From Veillonella sp. VA137 (GTDB lineage: Bacteria > Bacillota > Negativicutes > Veillonellales > Veillonellaceae), in NCBI RefSeq assembly GCF_003992015.1, contig NZ_RQVK01000004.1:62001-126000 (forward strand): a DNA stretch of 64,000 nucleotides, given 5' to 3'. Shown here one piece after another: positions 60,001-64,000 of this stretch; the first letter of the stretch is position 1, and each line of letters opens with the position of its first letter. The notes beneath the pieces were generated by a model. The model worked only from the letters and a program-made list of their open reading frames with translations. It searched no databases and was not told the DNA's origin. A program made the translations under genes and the position numbers.

Positions 60001-60933
60001 ATGGACTTTCATCACTTAAAATACTTCGTAGAAGTGGCGGATCAAAAAAGTTTCAGCAAGGCCGCAAGAAATCTTCACATTTCACAATCTGCTATCAGCC
60101 GTACTATAAAAGCTCTTGAAGATGAGCTAGGTGTGGTATTATTCATTCGTAATGCAAAATCCGTTGAAATGACTGACGGTGGCACCATCTTTTTAACCCA
60201 TGCTAAACGGGTTGTGTTCATGTTTGAGCATTTAAAAATCGATTTCGAAAATGAATTCCGCCTAGAGCAAGGCTCTGTATTAATTGGATTACCACCAGTG
60301 ACAGATGCTCCTATCTTTGCGCAATTATTAGGTGAGTTTAAACAAACCTACCCTCAAATCGAATTAGAACTTTATGAACATGGTTCTAAAAAAATAGAAA
60401 TCTCTGTCCAAGAGGGTCTCATCGACGTGGGCATTATCTGTACTAAACCTAATGCGAAAGAATTTGATTCTTTCTATTTAACAAGTGACCCGCTTAGTGT
60501 TATCTTACCAAAAGATAATCCATTAGCCCAAGAAGACGCTATTTCTCTTGACCAATTAGCGGATCAATCTTTCGTATTACACAAAGATGATTTTAACTTA
60601 CACGATGAAATTGTAAAATCTTGTAAGTCAGTAGGCTTCCAGCCACATATTGTGTTTGAAACTAGTCAACGTGATTTGATGTTACAAACCGTCGCTGCTC
60701 ACTTAGCGATTGCTTTATTACCTAGCCGTCTATGCCCTACGGAAGACGAAAATACGAAAGTAGGATCTAGCGTTGTAGTACGTCCTTTAGTAAACCCTGA
60801 AATTATGCATACCTTACACGTGATTTGGAAAAAAGGACATTACCTATCTCATGCATCCCGCTTATGGTTAGACTTTGTGATGGCGCGTTTGCCATTAATC
60901 CCTGGCGACACCCATGAAGAAGCAGCTGAGTAA
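60001..60933 (+). CDS. LysR family transcriptional regulator
   Basis: The 310-residue protein has the LysR helix-turn-helix at the start (FHHLKYFVEVADQKSFSKAA, HISQSAISRTIKALEDELG), then a periplasmic-binding-like effector domain. I start at MDFHHLKY, where GAGGTG lies 4-5 bases upstream; a longer frame lacks a site. Its effector is unknown. It is divergent from nifJ, and a T-N11-A palindrome lies between them, so it may control nifJ, itself, or both. The next gene overlaps its 3' end by 20 bases. Confidence 0.9.
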   Translation: MDFHHLKYFVEVADQKSFSKAARNLHISQSAISRTIKALEDELGVVLFIRNAKSVEMTDGGTIFLTHAKRVVFMFEHLKIDFENEFRLEQGSVLIGLPPVTDAPIFAQLLGEFKQTYPQIELELYEHGSKKIEISVQEGLIDVGIICTKPNAKEFDSFYLTSDPLSVILPKDNPLAQEDAISLDQLADQSFVLHKDDFNLHDEIVKSCKSVGFQPHIVFETSQRDLMLQTVAAHLAIALLPSRLCPTEDENTKVGSSVVVRPLVNPEIMHTLHVIWKKGHYLSHASRLWLDFVMARLPLIPGDTHEEAAE

Positions 60934-61324
60934 TCTATTTCTAAAAGTAGGCACTCTCCTACGGAAGCCCCTGTTCTGGATTATCCTCTACGTACTAAGC
61001 AGTACCTATTGGATGATATCACAGCAACTAGAAATTGATGCTCTGAAAGAACGCATCGATACGGAGCACACCATGGAACATAGCGATACCTTTCACTATC
61101 GCTTGACCAACCTAGAAAACATCAGTAACTCGCACGGAGATCGACTAAAAGAACTGGAACGTGGCAGCTGGCAGCTCAAACGCTTTGCCAACCAACACCA
61201 GTTCCGCATCATGCAACTCGAATGGGAACACCCCAACATTGAGGCTCCAGAACCAAGTAAAGCAACACTAGTGAAAACACCATTCAAAGCAAACCCAACC
61301 AACGTCCCAGACGTTAAAAAATAA
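60914..61324 (+). CDS. Unknown membrane-anchored coiled-coil protein
   Basis: I do not recognise the family. Residues 18-37 (KPLFWIILYVLSSTYWMISQ) form a single membrane anchor after a basic N-terminus, followed by a coiled coil near 40-110 (QLEIDALKERIDTEHTMEHS, LKELERGSWQLKRFANQHQF) and a Pro/Lys-rich tail. The ATG lies 20 bases inside the LysR gene and its ribosome site is poor, so translation probably depends on coupling. It is closed by a terminator at 61327. Confidence 0.65.
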   Translation: MKKQLSNLFLKVGTLLRKPLFWIILYVLSSTYWMISQQLEIDALKERIDTEHTMEHSDTFHYRLTNLENISNSHGDRLKELERGSWQLKRFANQHQFRIMQLEWEHPNIEAPEPSKATLVKTPFKANPTNVPDVKK

Positions 61325-61326
61325 AC

Positions 61327-61373
61327 AAAGGACTGTACCAAGTGCATCAGCACTGAGTACAGTCCTTTTTATA
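61327..61373 (+). terminator. Terminator of the lysR unit
   Basis: AAAGGACTGTAC and GTACAGTCCTTT pair with an inner TGC/GCA, followed by TTTTT on the plus strand. The outer arms share AAAGGACTGTA with the terminator at 50951. Confidence 0.9.
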
Positions 61374-61433
61374 TTCCATTCACTACTACATACTCCCTTG
61401 CGACGCATACCTCAGCACTTACTACATTTGAAA

Positions 61434-61500
61434 AGGAGGGATATGTGAGACACAAAAACAATTTGCGGCAGCATGTTTTTATGTCTCACATATCCCTCCT
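61434..61500. repeat. Long palindrome, 27-bp arms
   Basis: The left arm 61434-61460 (AGGAGGGATATGTGAGACAC and AAAAACA) and the right arm 61474-61500 are complementary at 26 of 27 positions; the exception is a G-T pair on the minus strand. The loop is ATTTGCGGCAGCA. On the minus strand it follows the 385-residue gene by 20 bases and ends in TTTTC, so it may be its terminator, but the arm length is that of a palindromic mobile repeat. The 150-base gap has no other feature. Confidence 0.9.
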
Positions 61501-61521
61501 CTCTCTTTCGAGTATAAGTGC

Positions 61522-62679
61522 TTAGTGTATAAGGAGCATCCATTCGAGAAATGTACACAGCACATAAGCTATAATAAACTTCACTTTCTGTTTCCGATCC
61601 CGATCTTCATCAGCCACTTTCAACCGATGTGCCAAGAATCGTTTATCCCGTATTTGCATCAACATTTCCACGATGTGCTCTTGTCGTTTCATAACGTTTT
61701 TATCATTCTCTAGGGCCTGCTTTTGCATCGCAATGCGTCGTTGTAATCGTCGCATCTGTATCTTAATATTATTGCTCACAAATACAGATTGCCATTTTTT
61801 CCTCGTTTCAAAATACATATAAATGTACCGAGGAATATTCATGACGATAAAACTGAATAGCAAAATACTTAAGGAAATAAAGAAATACGTAGAAAAAGAA
61901 AAATCCTGTAATTCTTCATGTGGTAAGTAATGGTTCAAGATAATAAAACTTACCCATACACCAATTGGCATTAATAAAGCGGCCGCCATATCTATAGACC
62001 GAACCCAGTTCGTTTTGACCGGCATTTCCGGAGCTGAATAGGTTTCTAGCTTCTGATGGAATGCATAGTACTCCACTTGCAATACAGATTGTCCCGATTT
62101 GATAGCTGTTAATAGCACTGGTCCCACACTTTCCTTTGGTCGTTGTGGCCAAGGAATGAACTCTCGTACTGGGCTATTCGGTGACAAATCAAACCGAATA
62201 ATGCCTTTCTTTTCTAAGCGCATAGATGACGTATCATTACCGATACTGAAAGGATTAAAGAACATCCCCAATACATGCAAACTCCAATTTCCCAAAATAT
62301 GAGTAATGATATTTAAGAATAAGCCCCCCATATCCACGTTAGCCACATCTAATTTTAGCTGAATGGTGGATGTATAATCATCAAACCAAATATCATCAAT
62401 ATCAAATTCTACATTGATAACATTCCCCAATTTCGTGATAACATTCATGAATACCTTATTATTTGGTTCAAACTCAAAGATAATAGAATGAAAAAACCAA
62501 TGATTACGCACCACAGATCGCATCTTGTGGTTCACCGCTTCTTCCTCAATGGATAGCATACGATGATCATACAATGTATTTCCATCTTCTAGTTGCTCTA
62601 GTAAACGTGGGGCTTCTATATGTGTTTGTGTAGTTACAGCATTGGCTAATTTCAACAGCTTTGTAACTAATTGTCCCAT
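61522..62679 (-). CDS. Unknown membrane protein, 385 residues
   Basis: I do not recognise this protein. The first 225 residues are soluble, rich in Asp, Asn and hydrophobic beta-strands (FDIDDIWFDDYTSTIQLKLD). Two membrane segments follow near 232-252 and 268-290, then a charged coiled coil (RRLQRRIAMQKQALENDKNV) and a last membrane segment at 368-384. It may sit with the soluble part in the cytoplasm. AGGAGA precedes the ATG. It is a single gene between an ABC exporter and a long palindrome. Confidence 0.75.
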   Translation of the reverse strand: MGQLVTKLLKLANAVTTQTHIEAPRLLEQLEDGNTLYDHRMLSIEEEAVNHKMRSVVRNHWFFHSIIFEFEPNNKVFMNVITKLGNVINVEFDIDDIWFDDYTSTIQLKLDVANVDMGGLFLNIITHILGNWSLHVLGMFFNPFSIGNDTSSMRLEKKGIIRFDLSPNSPVREFIPWPQRPKESVGPVLLTAIKSGQSVLQVEYYAFHQKLETYSAPEMPVKTNWVRSIDMAAALLMPIGVWVSFIILNHYLPHEELQDFSFSTYFFISLSILLFSFIVMNIPRYIYMYFETRKKWQSVFVSNNIKIQMRRLQRRIAMQKQALENDKNVMKRQEHIVEMLMQIRDKRFLAHRLKVADEDRDRKQKVKFIIAYVLCTFLEWMLLIH

Positions 62680-62786
62680 ATATATCTCCTATCTAGTAGG
62701 TTATTCGAATCTAAGTGATATACTTTCATAATTTAACACAATTATATCATAGTCCCCCTACAAATGAAAGAAAAGCCCCACCTATA

Positions 62787-64000
62787 CTAAATTCGCTCCA
62801 TACTCAATCGATGGTATTCGTAGAATCTACCTTGTAAAGCTAATAAACTTTCATAGGTTCCACTTTCTACAATGTGGCCCTGTTCTAAGAACAAGATACG
62901 ATCCATTTCATGCAATTGTTCAATATGGTGTGTAATGTATAAAACAGTTTTTCCTTGGAACAAGGTACTCAACTGATCTTGTACCAAGTGTCGTGTAACT
63001 TGGTCTAATCCTTCTAGTGGCTCATCCAAGAGCAGAATCTCTGCATCACGTAAATACAAGCGCGACATACCGAGCCGTTGTCGTTGTCCACCACTAAGGC
63101 CCATGCCCCCTTGACCGACCATGGTGCGCAAACCTTTTGGCAACGTCCGTACCCAGTCTGCCAGTTGTACCGCTTCTATGGCTTGCCAAATGTTCTCATC
63201 CGTTGCACTCGGCTTAGCCAATCGAATATTATCGCCTATGGTCGCATGGAATACATAGATATCTTGAGTTGCATATGCCATATAAGATTGTAATTGTTCC
63301 TCTGAAAGCATCTTTGTATCGACTCCATCAATAGAGATAGTACCACTGTATGTATACCATCCTTGCAACAGTGCAAATAAAGTACTTTTACCAGATCCAC
63401 TAGGACCTACAATCGCTACTTTCTCACCTTTTTGAATTGACAAGTCTAATCTATCGTAGATAGGTAGAACGTCATAGGTGAAGCATAGCGATTGTATACG
63501 AATCATAGGGGATACATCGTGTGAACTGTCATTATCAACGTATTCCCCCAAGCCTCTACTACTATAATTACTTACACGATCTACTGATTGTATCTGTTGG
63601 TTTCCTTGACCGTCTAGAGCTTCTAATCGCTCCATGGCTAAAGCACTTTCATACCCATGCAAAGATGCTTCTGTCATAGGTTGCAATACTTCAAAGTAGG
63701 ACTGTAATCCAATAGCGAGCACTGCCACCCATAGTGGTCCGTAAGAGCTTTCATCGATGACCCAGGCTCCAACGACCACCCCCACTAGTAATGCTGATTG
63801 AGCTAAGCCCAGTAGGATAGTCTGGTTCCAGCGAACACCACGATTCCATAGACTTTGCCAACCATCATAAGCGCTAAAGGATGCTTTCATAGACTGTACA
63901 AACTTTGTTTCTTGATGGCTCATAATGATATCTACTACGCCATGCACAGATTCGATGAATTCCTCTTTCATCAGCCCTCTCGTGTGTAGGCGCATAGGTG
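62787..64000 (-). CDS. ABC exporter, fused permease-ATPase, CydC-like (runs off window)
   Basis: The frame remains open to the right edge; the ATG at 63995 is internal. About 100 residues of membrane domain are visible, then a linker and an ATPase with GPSGSGKS, a Q-loop AYATQDIYVFH, signature LSGGQRQRLG, and Walker B ILLLDEPLEGLD followed by the H-loop YITHHIEQ. The permease-ATPase order, the QPMTEASLHGYESALAMERL stretch, and weak similarity to CydC (thiol exporter needed for cytochrome bd) suggest CydC, but other ABC exporters cannot be excluded. Confidence 0.8.
   Translation of the reverse strand, partial: PMRLHTRGLMKEEFIESVHGVVDIIMSHQETKFVQSMKASFSAYDGWQSLWNRGVRWNQTILLGLAQSALLVGVVVGAWVIDESSYGPLWVAVLAIGLQSYFEVLQPMTEASLHGYESALAMERLEALDGQGNQQIQSVDRVSNYSSRGLGEYVDNDSSHDVSPMIRIQSLCFTYDVLPIYDRLDLSIQKGEKVAIVGPSGSGKSTLFALLQGWYTYSGTISIDGVDTKMLSEEQLQSYMAYATQDIYVFHATIGDNIRLAKPSATDENIWQAIEAVQLADWVRTLPKGLRTMVGQGGMGLSGGQRQRLGMSRLYLRDAEILLLDEPLEGLDQVTRHLVQDQLSTLFQGKTVLYITHHIEQLHEMDRILFLEQGHIVESGTYESLLALQGRFYEYHRLSMERI

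Noticed and set aside
61474-61500. Ribosome sites within the long palindrome as starts of small genes
   Set aside because: No ATG/GTG/TTG with a frame longer than a few codons follows at proper spacing.

Overview
The window reads as a stretch of chromosome from a low-GC, anaerobic, diderm-type Firmicute, most likely Veillonella or a close Negativicutes relative. This is inferred from gene content and codon use, not from a marker gene. The supporting genes are Bacillus-like (a ctsR-mcsA-mcsB-clpC heat-shock operon, the B. subtilis type of thymidylate synthase, an infC-rpmI-rplT operon with an attenuator). They sit next to a single-chain pyruvate:ferredoxin oxidoreductase, pyruvate carboxylase and dispersed cobalamin genes, and no sporulation or respiratory-chain genes are seen. 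Most genes lie on the minus strand. The plus-strand exceptions are a metal-handling operon near 35-38.6 kb, a pseudouridine synthase plus a putative repeat RNA near 50-51 kb, a flippase near 53 kb, and a LysR regulator with its partner near 60-61 kb.

Layout. 0-7.4 kb: a chelatase operon (832-residue coiled-coil protein of unknown function, CobN, a ChlI-type AAA+ ATPase, and the start of a ChlD-like protein cut by the window edge). 7.5-18.4 kb: a gene remnant, a YgbA-type small protein, a DUF554 membrane protein, pyrR-rluD-lspA-tex-folA-thyA, recQ and putP. 18.6-24.5 kb: the glycolytic operon gap-pgk-tpiA-gpmI-eno, with a terminator between gap and pgk. 24.8-29 kb: a small unknown gene, tRNA-Leu(CAA), and cobalamin genes cbiA, cbiL and cbiK. 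29-33.9 kb: the ctsR operon with a promoter embedded in direct repeats. 34-38.6 kb: ferritin, then divergently a three-gene metal operon (His-rich COG0523 GTPase, a GTPase-permease fusion, a TIGR03943-like protein) and a small secreted protein. 38.6-49.6 kb: an M16C protease, a membrane protein, an M18 aminopeptidase, an Mrp ATPase, an aminotransferase with a 13-bp tandem repeat in its leader, and pyruvate carboxylase. 49.8-52.6 kb: an RluA-family synthase, a putative repeat RNA gene, a toxin-antitoxin pair whose toxin has an in-frame stop, and class II aldolase. 52.7-64 kb: an MOP-superfamily flippase, rplT-rpmI-infC, pyruvate:ferredoxin oxidoreductase with a divergent LysR gene, two unknown membrane proteins, a 27-bp-stem palindrome, and an ABC exporter cut by the right edge.

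The central carbon genes fit together: aldolase and the gap-eno operon lead to pyruvate, which goes either to acetyl-CoA (pyruvate:ferredoxin oxidoreductase) or to oxaloacetate (pyruvate carboxylase). The latter would feed a succinate/propionate route that depends on B12, which would explain the cobalamin genes.

The strongest candidate for something undescribed is at 50724-50995. A sigma-70-like promoter is followed, at the expected transcription start, by three tandem 60-bp units with internal and inter-unit hairpins, and then a strong terminator. Second come the metal operon with its GTPase-permease fusion and the unidentified 832-residue protein upstream of cobN.
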